Made by a program: the position numbers and the translations under genes
Notes under the pieces: model-generated
Seen by the model: the letters and a program-made list of their open reading frames with translations, nothing else
What the model was told of the DNA's origin: nothing
Database searches by the model: none
Shown here: positions 1 through 24,115 of the stretch, piece by piece
How positions within the stretch are numbered: the first letter of the stretch is position 1
How the letters are laid out: every line of letters starts with the position of its first letter
DNA from: Larimichthys crocea
Lineage: Eukaryota; Chordata; Actinopteri; Sciaenidae
Direction: 5' to 3'
Assembly: GCF_000972845.2 (NCBI RefSeq)
Contig: NC_040021.1
Location: forward strand, 4,899,969-4,963,968
Length of the DNA: 64,000 bases

Positions 1-1271
1 TGTATCCTGGGGCTGCGAGATCAAAGCGTTGAATGAAGGTTCAATGAAAGATGATATCAAATTGCACTTCGGGAAGTGCTGGATCCAGCTTTTATTTCTA
101 GAACTCTTCAAGGCTCCTACTATGAGCTAAAAACCGCAGGATAGTCTGAACTCTGCTGCTTTGATCGGGATCATTTCCTCTTAGTCTGTGTCTCGCAAAA
201 AAGGCCCGAACTTTATGAGACTGCAATAACAAGTCGGCTTTAATGACGTCTTTGCAGAAATAACATGAGCAAATGTTCCAATTAATCTGGAAATCTATGA
301 TCAAAATGGATATGTAATTAAAAAAAGTTTCATCTATCCATCCTCTGCCATTTTAAACACCTATCACGCTCACCCTTGCACTCTTTAACTCCGGGTACGA
401 TCTCCTGTGAGAAGAGTGTAATATTTTATAACAATAAGTCACACACCACCAACTATTTCACAGATTTTGGTGAAACTTGATCATATTTCATAGAGAAAAC
501 GTCTCAGATCTCTGTGGTTTACTGCTGCCGGCTGTAGCTGCTGTCAGCTACTGTTAGTTAGCCGTGCTGCCTGCACTGTGAGTGCGAGGAGACCGAAGAG
601 GACAACGGAGGAAGCCAAGAAAGGAAAAAGGAGAGAGTGAACAAGAGTAAAGAGTAAATCTGGGACTGACTTTTCGTTGTTGGTGAGAGCTTGGTGAAAT
701 AGAAAGCTGAAAGACAGACGCCGAGCTGGGCTGATGTTCGCTGGCTGCTACGTCTTGTGTCGTTGACCTTGCTTGAGGTTTGGCTGTTAGCGAAGTTGTC
801 GACTAGTTAGTTTATGATTCTAACTAATATAATCAAAAGAAATGTCTATATTTAAGACAGCGGTATCAAATCTTACATAATGCCAGATAGATCCACTTTA
901 TGACCTTTTTGGAACCAGAACATAGTGTATGGCATGTATAGTCCTTTACAGATGGATGAAAGAATTACAGTGTAACATAAGACCTGTCAGTGATGACTAC
1001 TGTGTGTACATGGAGAGTAGTGAATGAGTGATACTTGCTTTGACAATGCTCCGTTCACATTTTGGTGTATTGAGGTTCAACACAGAGCCCTACTTGCGGA
1101 CAAACCTTCAACAGTGCTGCACATTTGAAAAAGAACGTGTTTAATGACAGAGTCGGAGGGCAAAGCATCCTTTAGTCCATCCAGTGCATTAGGATGTTAC
1201 TGTACAGTGGGAGGAGGTTCACATAGAGAGGCGAGGTCGGTCCAGGTCAGGGAAAAGCATCTGCCTCTCAC
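1..1271. other. Intergenic flank without a recognisable gene
   Basis: No open frame here resembles a known protein. A purine-rich stretch at about 560-660 looks like transcribed 5' UTR or old repeat material, but no splice or coding signal supports a gene. The distal 3' end of cpsf2 transcripts may reach into this part: on the minus strand an ATTAAA-type poly(A) signal lies at 1140-1145 and an AATAAA at about 92-97. Confidence 0.4.
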
Positions 1272-1490
1272 TTATTGGAGGTAAACTAATAATAATAATA
1301 ATAAAAAAAAGTTATCTGGAAAAACAAACAAACTATAAAAGGGAAAATGTACAAGGTTTTTAGTGAAACAGCTGGAGCCGGCCCTGAGGTAGAGGGAGCC
1401 CAAGCGTGGTACACTCTTCTCCTCTGGGTAAAGTCCTCGTAAAGGATTGTCTCTGTAATGCCGTGCTATGCTCTTCTGCAGCCCGTCCTC

Positions 1491-1493
<3 letters not shown>

Positions 1494-1526
<33 letters not shown>
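1494..1526 (-). repeat. (CAG)11 repeat directly after the cpsf2 stop codon
   Basis: On the plus strand eleven uninterrupted CTG units run from 1494 to 1526, and the next triplet, 1527-1529, is CTA. On the cpsf2 mRNA this reads TAG (stop) and then eleven CAG codons in the same frame. The tract is in the 3' UTR of the last exon and is likely length-polymorphic. Confidence 0.95.
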
Positions 1527-9948
<8,422 letters not shown>

Positions 9949-9961
9949 GTTGTCTCCTCAA

Positions 9962-10440
9962 GCTGTAACGCTAAAAACAAACCAAAAAAAAACAACAAAA
10001 ACAATAACAAAACACAAATTAGCAAAACTTTACTACCGAGAACAACTCATTCAACAAAGAAAACAGAGACACGGCTCGAGTGTAAAGCGAAAAAGCAGCA
10101 GTATAATGTAAAATAAGTCAGTTAAGATGAATAAATAGTCCGAAAATTAAAAGTAAACAGTTTTGTAACGCGCACGAGCGATAAACGTTAGTAACGGATC
10201 GCGCACGAGCGACAAACGTTGAGTTTACCCGGCAAACTGTTTAGCACGCTAGCTACATTCTTAGCCTTGTGGCTACATAAGTGGACTTTGATCGACAAAT
10301 AAACGTGCAACATACCCTTAAATATGAGATGATATAATATTTGTCCCCGTTGGGATAGAAACACAACGAGTGGATTCACTATTATTCAAACATTAAGACA
10401 TTTTGACTCGCGTTTGTTTCCTTCATTGAACACACTCTGC
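9962..10440 (-). other. cpsf2: Probable non-coding first exon and first intron of cpsf2
   Basis: Upstream of the cpsf2 ATG the sequence CGTTACAG is a good acceptor placing the exon start at 9962, 14 bases before the ATG. A matching donor AAGG/GTATGT on the minus strand ends a non-coding exon at 10316. The upstream edge of that exon is not visible and is put at about 10440. Confidence 0.55.
10169..10220. repeat. Two-copy 31-bp tandem motif in the cpsf2 5' region
   Basis: CGCGCACGAGCGATAAACGTT at 10169 is repeated as CGCGCACGAGCGACAAACGTT at 10200, with one mismatch over the first 21 bases. It lies in the first cpsf2 intron next to the divergent promoter. Confidence 0.85.
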
Positions 10441-10660
10441 TAACCAAACATGTTAGCCCGCTGCGTCATGCGTCAAAGGGCGAAGGAGCGTACCAAGTAT
10501 AGCGGCGTTCAAACTGAGACTAATTATTTTAAAAACATACAAATGCGAGTTTAATCGTTCCATATTTTAATCAAATGTGCTTTATTAATGTAATTGAGTG
10601 ATATAATAAGCAGCCATAACGCGCATTAATAGTAATAATTGTGTGTGTTTTTTTTAAAGT
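10320..10660. promoter_or_regulatory. Divergent promoter between cpsf2 and ndufb1
   Basis: The first exons of the two genes point away from each other with only about 300 bp between them. This stretch is richer in CpG than its surroundings and holds GCGTCATGCGTCA at about 10460, which resembles ATF/CREB-type half sites. No TATA box is evident for either gene, as expected for housekeeping promoters. Shared regulation is inferred from the geometry only. Confidence 0.55.
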
Positions 10661-10751
10661 GACCACTGTCGTGTTCGCTGAGTTGGTACAGTCCAATGTC
10701 CTCTGCCTGCTGAATGAGGAGCTGAAGGCCACGGCTCGGTGTAAACATCAG
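10661..10751 (+). other. ndufb1: Probable non-coding first exon of ndufb1
   Basis: A donor CATCAG/GTAATA ends this exon at 10751. The only later gene on this strand in reach is ndufb1, whose first coding exon starts with an acceptor at 12117/12118. The first ATG in this exon opens a frame of five codons (ATG TCC TCT GCC TGC TGA). One frame stays open across the exon, but its translation resembles nothing known. The upstream edge is uncertain. Confidence 0.5.
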
Positions 10752-10759
10752 GTAATATT

Positions 10760-12110
10760 TACACATTTAAACGTCGTATCGCTTTATTATTTGCAGCATT
10801 GTACTCACATTAACGCCGCTAAACACTAACTAACACTGCTGACTATTTAAAACGAGAAACAAGCTCTCAACGAAGGCCTGACACCTACTGCTGCTAACAG
10901 ATTAGCTAACCATAACCAGTAACTAACGTTAGTTTAACGTTTAAAAAATGTATTTTAAGACAACTTTATTAGAGATTTTAGCTCCGTTTGTGTTGGCAGC
11001 TGTTATTTAATGTACCGTGCACATATTATTATTATTATTAGACTTTATATAGGCGAGATAAATACTGTATTTAATGAGTTACCTCCATCTAATTTAAATT
11101 AGTTCACCTGTTACCTCTTATAAGCTTGTCCAAAGGTTAAAAACAGAAGTTGGAGGTCATGATTTGTCACATTATAGTTTGAAATCAGTCTGTCTGGTCC
11201 TGTATATAAAGATGGACTAACTAACTAAGATAGGAGGTAGGCTTGTCTGTAGCTTGCAAACTGTAGGTTTGCAGATGTAATGAAGATGATTTTGAAGTTG
11301 CCTCTTAATCCCTTTCAAGTAGATCCAATATTGTACCACCTTTTGCTTCCCACTGATTTCAGTGTCTCTGAATCAACTCCTTTTTCTGTAAATGTACTCG
11401 TAAAATATGTCATCCTTGTTGTGGAGAGATTTCTGAAGTCAAAGGTCAATGCTGAGGTCAGGAAGGAAGAAAGTGTTCAGGAGCCTCTGATTATTTATTG
11501 ACGCTTGGCCCAAGGAGAATTAGAGACACTCTCAGAGTTCATCAGAAGTGCCTGAGTCGGTCTCACATTCTGCCCAACTCATCCTGGTGGATCGACTTTA
11601 AACCCCAAGATAACACCACAAATACTACACGCCCAGAATTAGCCAAAGAGAATGTTTTTATCCATGCAGGTGTTATTGTCAACATATTCTAGTCTGGAGA
11701 CACAGATTGGACCGTCAACAGCAAGATATCTATTATGTCTAGGAAGGCAGCAATAGGTCTCTTCGACCCTGGCCACCACAGTGTTGAGATAGACTGGCAC
11801 CTACAAACAAAGCCAAACAACTAATACTGCCAAGGCCCACACGTGACCTCGTGTAACCTAAGGATAGAAAACTCCATAACAATCCTGGCCTCTTGTCACT
11901 TGGGCACTTCACTGTATCCAGTGTTCCTTATGATGCAAATGTTTCAGGAGTTTGTTCTCACTTGGCTTTGATTACCAAATGTGCACTGCAGAGCAGCTAC
12001 AGCAATGACCAGATCTGTAATGATTCTGTCCGTTTTAAGCATGTTGGGAACTGTTGTGTGACGGCGACTGCACATGTAAAGCATAACTGAACCGCAGAAT
12101 TGTGCTTCTC
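10760..12110. other. First intron of ndufb1, no gene seen
   Basis: About 1.35 kb of AT-rich sequence. Several short open frames (11280-11501, 11498-11692, 11893-12090) have no recognisable motif and no splice support. The text at 11500-11870 reads like an old, unidentified interspersed repeat. Confidence 0.5.
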
Positions 12111-12122
12111 TCTGTAGGAACC

Positions 12123-12732
12123 ATGGTTAACTTTGTAGCACTTGCTCGCGAGCACTGGGTGAACATCTTGGTGCCCATGGGCTTTGTGATCGGATGGTAC
12201 TTCGACAGACAGCAGGACCAGAAGCTGACAGCTTTCAGGAACAAAAGTGCTTTGTTCAGCAGGTAAGATAAAAAAAAAACAACAACAAATTTCCACCTGT
12301 TTAAAAGTAAAATGGGTCCCATTAGAGCATCACTCAGGTGCTGTTTATTTCAAAATATCTAATGGTTTCTAATTACTATGCATGCAAGTCAGCAGAATGC
12401 ACAGTGATAAAGAGAAAACGTGATTGCAGGTGCAACGCTCGACTATACAATATGTAGTTGCTCCACTTTAATGAACCTAAACATTTATATGGCACCCATT
12501 TGAATGTGATACCAAAAAGCTGATTACAGCCTCTAGTTTCGTGTCCATTCACTGTCTAAGCAGAACAGAGCTCACTGCTCTTTAAATATAATATGCAAGG
12601 TGCAATTAGCTGTTTTTAGAGTTGTGATAGTATACACACGTCATCCAAATTTGGGGTGTAATCTAATGCAACTTTCTAACTTCTGTTCTCTTCAGGGAGC
12701 TGAAGCCTGGTGAGGAGGTGACCTGGAAGTAG
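12123..12732 (+). CDS. ndufb1: NADH:ubiquinone oxidoreductase subunit B1 (complex I accessory subunit)
   Basis: Small single-pass accessory subunit in the membrane arm of mitochondrial complex I. Coding exons 12123-12262 and 12696-12732 join in phase (AG/G) to give 58 aa, the same length as human NDUFB1. The protein begins [20 protein letters not shown] and ends [11 protein letters not shown], a close match along its whole length to the human protein. Residues of about 11-27 form the membrane segment ([16 protein letters not shown]), followed by the basic matrix-type part and [12 protein letters not shown]. The ATG sits five bases after the acceptor, in ACCATGG context. It shares a divergent promoter with cpsf2 and converges on riox1. 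Too short for most gene finders, but the match leaves little doubt. Confidence 0.95.
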
Positions 12733-12846
12733 ACTACATCGACCTGTGGTGTGACTGACCGATGGGTGGCCCTCAAATCAGAATATTTAAGACCTCTGCA
12801 TCTCTGTTTCCTATCATCTTTAATATTTTGAGTTGTATCAACCGAC

Positions 12847-12852
12847 AATAAA
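12847..12852 (+). terminator. ndufb1: ndufb1 poly(A) signal
   Basis: AATAAA 115 bases after the ndufb1 stop codon. It lies about 100 bp from the riox1 poly(A) signal on the other strand, so the two transcripts probably end almost face to face. Confidence 0.8.
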
Positions 12853-12952
12853 CATGCCCTTTCTCATCAAAATCATTTGGTACGTGCTGGTGATTTTATT
12901 TTTTTTTGTTGCATAACACGTGACACCATTTAATTTTTTAAAAGAAAACAGC

Positions 12953-12958
12953 TTTATT
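12953..12958 (-). terminator. riox1: riox1 poly(A) signal
   Basis: TTTATT on the plus strand is AATAAA on the minus strand, about 175 bases downstream of the riox1 stop codon, giving a short 3' UTR. Confidence 0.75.
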
Positions 12959-13132
12959 TGATGCTGAACAGAGAGAAAATTCATAACTGGTTTGTTCAGT
13001 GTGACCGTTCTGGGAAAAAGCCAATGGAGACTACTTGAGACAAAAAGTGTTTTTGTATTTCAAGATGCGAGTTTTTGTACAAACAATTGGAATCTGTTTG
13101 TGCAGTCAGCATGACTGAAGAGTGTGTAGCCG

Positions 13133-17945
<4,813 letters not shown>

Positions 17946-18544
17946 TTTCCAGCATGCGCCTCATCACCCTGCGACTGTTCCTTCTTCTTCTTCCTCCTCC
18001 TCTTCTTTCATCTTGTTGGTGCATTACCGCCATCTTCTGCCCTGGAGCTGGAAACACACAAAATAAAAGGAAAATAAACAACAAAACAAATAAATTAAAA
18101 TAAATAAAAAATCAGTATCTGTATTAGACGCTGCAGCCCAATTAGAGCTGAGAGGAGCGAGCAGGAGCTTCCTTAAAGGTGCAGTGTGTAAGGGGCCTTT
18201 ATTTAAACAAACAACATAATAAAAAATAAAATTCACAGCTATGTTTTCATGCATGTATGATCACCTGAAAATAATTATCTTTTTGTTTTTGTAACTTTCA
18301 AAAATGATCCTTTTATATCTCCAGTAGGAGCGGGGTCTCTGTCAGACTCAAAAATATATTTGCACACCATTTGCACTGTGTACAGTCTAATGTTCAAATA
18401 TTTCATTGTTGATTGTACATGTATACAGTAAATAACTGTCATATTACCATACTTATATTTATACTAATAACTCCGTTTACACTGTGCCATATTGCCTCAC
18501 AGATGTCTTTTGCTTGTATATATTTTTAGATTTGTATATTTCTA

Positions 18545-18710
18545 TTACATATACATATTTTTTATATACTTTTCTTTTACATCTTTTACTATATTCGTGT
18601 CCATGCTGTTTTGGACAAGAGAGAAACGTAATTTCGATGCTCTGTATGTCCTGTACACATAGCAGCATTGACAATAAAGTTGACTTTGACTTTGACTTTG
18701 ACTTATGCCT
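18545..18710 (+). mobile_element. Retroelement 3' tail with TTGACT repeats
   Basis: Contains CTCTGTATGTCCTGTACACA and ends in AATAAAGTTGACTTTGACTT with about four GACTTT units. It is the plus-strand counterpart of 8868-9060. Confidence 0.7.
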
Positions 18711-18929
18711 AGTCAGGCACGGTATTGGTTGAGGATGCAGTCACACCTTTACTGAAAACTCTCTCTCTCTCTCTCTGCTGCTGTGCATTTGTGTCTCTCT
18801 ATCTCTATCACAGGTTCCACTGCTACTGTAATCATTTTATCAGTCATTGTAATTTTTTGTCATTTTATCATTCATTGTAATTTTATCAGTCATTGTAATT
18901 GTACAATATGTTTGTGTTGATTTGCTCTA

Positions 18930-19135
18930 TTGCACGTCTGTCCGTCCAGGGAGAGGGATCCCTCCTCTGTGGCTCTTCCTGAGGTTTCTTCCACCTTTTT
19001 CCCTGTTGGCACCTTGCATGGCAGCCAATGCCATCAGTGTATGAATGTGTGTGAATGGGTGAATGAGATATGTCCTGCAAAGCGCTTTGAGTGGTCGGAA
19101 GACTAGAAAGGCACTATATAAGTACAGTCCAGTTA
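18930..19135 (+). repeat. Dispersed fish repeat (AAGCGCTTTGAGTGGTCGGA type)
   Basis: The stretch holds GGGATCCCTCCTCTGTGGCT, the part TCCTGAGGTTTCTTCC and the end GCGCTTTGAGTGGTCGGAAG, then CACTATATAAGTACAGTCCA. This order is familiar from many teleost introns and fits the 3' part of a retroelement family. No open frame. Confidence 0.65.
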
Positions 19136-19149
19136 CACTAATGTATGGT

Positions 19150-19660
19150 ATCCCCAAGTTTTCTCGAGATCTCAAGTTAATTATGTCATTATGTCATAAT
19201 AACAAATGTTGTTATCTGGAGATAACAGGATCATTTTCTCAACATGTCAAGATAATTAAAACCACGTTCTCTTCCATGAGATGCCAACACAATTAATTTA
19301 AGATCTCAAGGAAACAAAAGGATAGTCTAATATATTAAATCATTGCAGGAAACATCATTCAGTGTGGCAGTGTCAGGAGAGCAGGAGAATGTTGCAATGT
19401 AATGATTTAGTATACTAATCTATCCTTTTGTTTCCTTGAGATCTCTAATTAATTATCCCATTCCATCTTGGGATAACAACACTTGTAATTTTGACATAAT
19501 GACATAAATAACTCGATATCTTGTTGTTTTCTCATGAAATTAACTCATTATCACGAGAAAACCTGTGAAATTAACACGTTATCTCAAGAAAACTGGTGAA
19601 ATTTACTTGACATCTTGAGAAAACAATTTAAATTAACTCGCTATCGGAGGAAATAAAATG
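19150..19660. mobile_element. Fold-back (palindromic) element
   Basis: Two long arms are inverted copies: 19292-19349 (contains CTCAAGGAAACAAAAGGATAG) and 19391-19452 (contains CTATCCTTTTGTTTCCTTGAG), separated by about 40 bases. Outer parts carry further paired units of the type ATCTCAAGTTAATTATG. On one strand the core would form a stem of about 55 bp. It looks like a fold-back or palindromic MITE. Confidence 0.7.
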
Positions 19661-20279
19661 TATGAATGTATGACCACCTGGGGCTTCTGTACTAATGAAG
19701 AAAAATATTCATGTTTATTATATAACATTTCTGACATCTCCTGTCAATCTCCTCTCAATACTGCACTTTAAACAATCTGTGTCTATTCTCTGTACAGTCT
19801 CTCAAACGCTAAATTCTTTTATAAGGTTTTAGATTTACATATTGTATAGTTCACTGTTACTTGGCTTTTATTTTACAGTCAGACTCACTTCCAGAAGCGC
19901 CACTTGTTACAGCAGCTCTGAACTTTCCTACCTCTTTTTAGTGTTTTTATTGCATTTTTGTTGCTGCTTTTTTATTTCAGACTTTACAACACCTGCACCA
20001 CCTGATCATGTTGTTTTTTCATTTATACCTTGCAGTTATTATTTATATCATGGTCACTTACTTTTGTAATATTATTTATTTATGGTCACTACTCTTGCAA
20101 TAATATTTATTATTTTTATCACGGTCACTTTCTTTGCAATATTTCTTACACTATGGTCACTTTACATTACAATACTCTTTTTATATATCATGCCACTTTT
20201 ATCCTCAGTACTTTTCTGTTTTGAAGGTTGATTGTTTCTCGTGTTTATTGTTGTAGGTTATAGATATTTATGTCTGTTT

Positions 20280-20450
20280 TTTTTTTTTTTTGCCTTTTCT
20301 ACTTTTTTCTAATTCTGTAGTGTATGCTACACTTTCCTCTGTTGCTGTAACAAGTAAATTTCCCTGTGGTGGGATGAATGAAGTATATCTAATCTAATCT
20401 AATCTAATCTAATCTAATCTAATCTAATCTAATCTAATTTACTATTACTG
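20280..20450 (+). mobile_element. LINE-type tail with (TCTAA)n microsatellite
   Basis: A T-rich run, then GCTGTAACAAGTAAATTTCC, GGTGGGATGAATGAAGTATA and about ten TCTAA units at 20389-20438. The simple repeat is the target-primed 3' tail of the element. Confidence 0.75.
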
Positions 20451-20979
20451 ATACTGTTTTATTTAACTGTTATTTATACCTGTGTATAAAGTGTTAAATT
20501 GTACATCTTATAGGTGTACTTGCACAATGCAGTTGCACTTGCACAATGCAGTTGTTTGCACAACCTGGACACTTGCACATCACACTACCTCACCATGGTG
20601 TTATAATGTTGTTGTTTTTCTATTTATTGTACAGGTATATACTTTTTCTTAAATTTAAATTTGCCTTTACTTTTTATATTTTATGTTCTGTATATAATAT
20701 ATATATGTATATATATATTTTATTTTATTTATATTTTATTTTATATTTGATATTGGGCTGCTCCAGGACCCGGGGAAACCAATTTTCGTTTCTAATGTTA
20801 CTAACCAACCAAAATATATTGTATGGGAGCTGCTGTAACAAACACAATTTCCCTCCGGGGATAATAAAGTATTTCTGATTTCTGAATAAAGCTCACTAAA
20901 TCTGACACACTTGGACCTTTAAATATAAATATGATTTCTCCTTGCAGTTCTCCACACTGACCGCTGGGTGTCGCTTCCC

Positions 20980-21247
20980 ACCAACATTTCAGTTGTAGTT
21001 TCGAGCCCACGTTCAGTGAACTCCGTTTCCCAGAGTGCTTTGCGCCCCGTGCTGTTTGTCCAGCGGCAGTCGCTCCGACGATGCAGCTTTTAATGGTGCT
21101 GTGAGCGGCGCGAGCCCGAAAACGCAAAGCTAGCACCGCAGGACTAAGTCCGGAGACTGTTTCAGTCAGCAACAACAACGACGAAGACGAAGACGACATC
21201 TGTGCTTTGGTTTTTAAAGAGCAAGCCTGGACTCTTCCGTTAGAGGG
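20980..21247 (+). other. extl3: Probable promoter and non-coding first exon of extl3
   Basis: CpG-rich stretch ending with a strong donor TAGAGGG/GTGAGTAAAAG at 21247/21248. No further gene is seen on the plus strand before extl3, whose coding exon opens with an acceptor at 42391/42392, so this is most simply its first exon with a 21-kb intron. The upstream part holds CGTTTCCCAGAGTGCTTTGC (about 21024-21045), close to the ZNF143/Staf consensus common at vertebrate CpG promoters. A repeated GAAGACGACGA-like stretch follows. The transcription start is not determined. Confidence 0.55.
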
Positions 21248-22034
21248 GTGAGTAAAAGCTAATGAACCTAGCCTGTGCGAGCACGGAGCGTTTTGTTGTG
21301 ACCGTTGGTGGCTAGCAGGCGAGCTAATTGGCCAGATGAGACATATGGCCCCCTTGTGTGTGTGTTAGTGTGTGTTTGTGTGTTATGTGTGTTTGTGTGT
21401 TATGTGTGTTTTCTCCTGCAGCAACCCCCATGTCCGTCTTATAAAACACCAGACCTGTTCTCACTCCGTCTTTAAACGCGGATTTTCTGCCTCAAACGTT
21501 GCAGGTTTGTCTGGTTTCTACAGACTTTGAGTCCGTCCGTGTGTGTTTTTAGCCGTGAGTCTGTTTCTGCTTTGATCTCTCTCTCTCTCTCTCAAGGCAA
21601 AGACACACGTCAACCAAAGCCGGTTGCTTTGCCGTGATGTAACTGCCAGGGAAAAAAAATAAAAAAGCAGCTGCGAGACATGCTTTAATATTTTTATTAG
21701 GCAAAAACAATTTAATATCGACCTTCAGTGGCAAACACACACACATGAGTCTACATGCTTTTAATACACACACGATTTGTTCTCCCATCATGTTAAACTG
21801 TCATTACTGCTGTTTATAAAGATAAACATTTGCAAATGTTGATATCCAGATCTGTCATGTCATGTTTTACCTGCTGTAAATCCCCATGTGATCTAGTTTA
21901 AAGTGTGAGAAGACGATGATTGGTTTGTGTCTGATCACTCTCCAGCTTTTAGTGCGAATCGACAGGGTTTTAATTCATGATAATTAACTTTTTTTTAGGA
22001 GTAGGAAGGTTACTGGTTCTCCTCTCTGGGTACT

Positions 22035-22185
22035 CCAGCTTCCTCCCACAGTCCAAAGACATGAACCCTATCAGGTTAATTGGTGACTCTAAATTGCCCG
22101 TGAATGTGAGTGTGAATGGTTTCTTGTTCTTCTAGGTTGTACGCCTCCAGCCCCCAGAGACCCTGATGATGGATAGATAACTACT
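22035..22185 (+). repeat. Dispersed fish repeat (CTTCCTCCCACAGTCCAAAGA type)
   Basis: CTCCAGCTTCCTCCCACAGT, then AGACATGAACCCTATCAGGT and CTAAATTGCCCGTGAATGTG in order. An inverted, longer copy is at 54620-54840. This is one of the commonest interspersed repeats in teleosts. Confidence 0.75.
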
Positions 22186-23914
22186 AATATTCTAGGAACT
22201 ATATAACATGGCACACCTTTACCTGCTCGGTTAAGATTTGGCGGAGTGATATGAGGTCAAACGATGCGATTCATCACGTTTAGTTGTCAGCGTTCGCTTG
22301 TCCTACTGTCGGAGCGGACATTAAAGTGACCGTCACAAGGGGGGAAGCTGTCCTCGTGCTTTTGATTTATAACCACAGCCTGGAGGTAATTTAATTCAGT
22401 CACAGTCCGGTTTATAGTAACCAGCATCACAGGGGGATTTATCACATGCATTACACTGCATTAGTTTTATTTAGCTGTACCTAATGAACAGGACGGAGAG
22501 CGGGGAAGTGTTGTTTGACTGATGGGTCCGATGGGCTCAGCACCACCCTCTGTAAACACAGAAGTTGAATGAGGGGAGCCAGCCTCTTGTAGTCAGTAGC
22601 TACTATTAAGGCAAAGCTTTACATGATTGAGCTCACCGACATGAGCGTTGCTTTTACGGCATGTTTAAGTCACCAGTAAATCCATTTTCGCTCAGATGTT
22701 TAAGCCCAAAGTTTGAGCACTTAACAGTTTCATTGTTTCGTTTATATATTATTAATTACAGCAAGTCTGAAATGTTGTTGTTGTTGTTGTTGGGGTGAGG
22801 AAAGAAAGTTGCTGAGCAGGGACGTATGCAGTGTCCTCAATGTGATGATGTAGAGAAAACTAAAAAAAGAGGACTGCAGGGATGAAAACACAAAATTCAT
22901 CCAGAGGTATCGAGTCGGCACAGGCGGCAAAAAGTTTGTACAGGTCACGTCTCGGTCTGGATTTTATGTTCTCTCCTCACTTCCAAGCCAATATTCATCA
23001 CTTTCCGGTTATGTAATTTTGTCATGTATTATTAGATTAATGAGCGTCTGTGCGAGATGATGAGGCCCGGGCAGCAGTAACCCCAGACAGAGGTGTAGTT
23101 TTTTGTAGGTCATTTGCTTCTCACACAGTTGGTGTTAGTCTGTCAGCGTTTCGACAGCAGTGTGTTACAGATTGTTCTTCACTACAGCAATATGTCATTT
23201 CAATGCCATTTAAACAATTTAAGCTGGTGCTGAACAAATGTGTCCACAGCTAAGATGATCTAATGGATTTTTTTTATCTCTGCCCATCCAGTTAAGAAGC
23301 CAGTCGTATGACTTGAACGTCCCTCTTACGGTTACGGTTAGTCTGGACCACAGCAGCATTAATATGGACTGTACGAACCACCGCGTTTCCCCATTGTGGA
23401 CAAGTATATTGATCTTTTCCTCATAGGAGTGTGATATCCATCCCCCCCTCCTCTCCTGTGGTGGTCACATACTAATGAACAAATGCCACAGTGCTGAATA
23501 ATGCCAAAATCAGCATTTCATTATGTGACGACGTGCTCGTAGATGTGCTGCATTCATTAAACTCCAGGACACCTGCCTGACGCTGCGATCTTCTCAATTA
23601 TCATATGTGTAGATGGCGTAATTAGCAAGTGGTTGATCAGTGTGGAATATTTTTTGGAAATGATAATTGGAAACGTGGAAAATATAAAACCAGTTCAGCT
23701 GTTTTTTAAGTTTAATATTCATTGTACAGCATTTTTTAAAGGAGCTATGAGGGATATTTTAATTATAATGTGTAAAATGAATAATATGTGTAAATGAAAG
23801 GAGGCGCTGGTAATGATGAACTTTTCAGAGAATTATCACCCACGTTTGCAGCTCCCCTCGGCTTTGCAGAGTTTTCTAATGAGTTTCGGCTCATTGTTTT
23901 GTAACTTTTACTGT

Positions 23915-24115
23915 TTTGGCTCGCTCTAACTGCTCTCACAGGGTCATTTCTGACCACAGCAGGCAGCTATGTTCAGCAAAAAAAAACCCTCACTGTGTAC
24001 CTACCTGTGAAACATTTAGCAACAAACGGGCCAAATATTTCCCCCAGGAGGTGGTGGAGACCAAAAACAGAGCTCAAAGCGAGAAAAAGGTCGACTTAAT
24101 TGACCAGGTGTTATA
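23915..24115 (+). repeat. Dispersed repeat (ATTTCCCCCAGGAGGTGGTGG type)
   Basis: ATATTTCCCCCAGGAGGTGG, then AGACCAAAAACAGAGCTCAAA. A relative is at 45655-45850 (ATATTTCCCTCAGGAGCTGG, then AGAGCAAAGCGGAGCTAAAA). The pair defines a dispersed family. The short open frame across it is not a gene. Confidence 0.65.

Larger units (their letters stand above)
18173..20922. mobile_element. Nested repeat block bounded by MITE-like ends
   Basis: The left edge TTAAAGGTGCAGTGTGTAA and the right edge TGACACACTTGGACCTTTAA are inverted relatives of the ends seen at 6529-6826. Between them lie several unrelated repeats: a retroelement tail (18545-18710), a GCGCTTTGAGTGGTCGGAAG-type repeat (18930-19135), a fold-back element (19150-19660) and two LINE tails (ending about 20450 and 20885). 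The simplest reading is one short element repeatedly hit by others, but independent neighbours are possible. Confidence 0.5.

Noticed and set aside
10641..10829. 62-codon plus-strand frame near the ndufb1 promoter as a coding exon
   Set aside because: A donor at 10751 ends it early, its ATG lies before the likely exon, and the translation resembles no family. Treated as 5' UTR.
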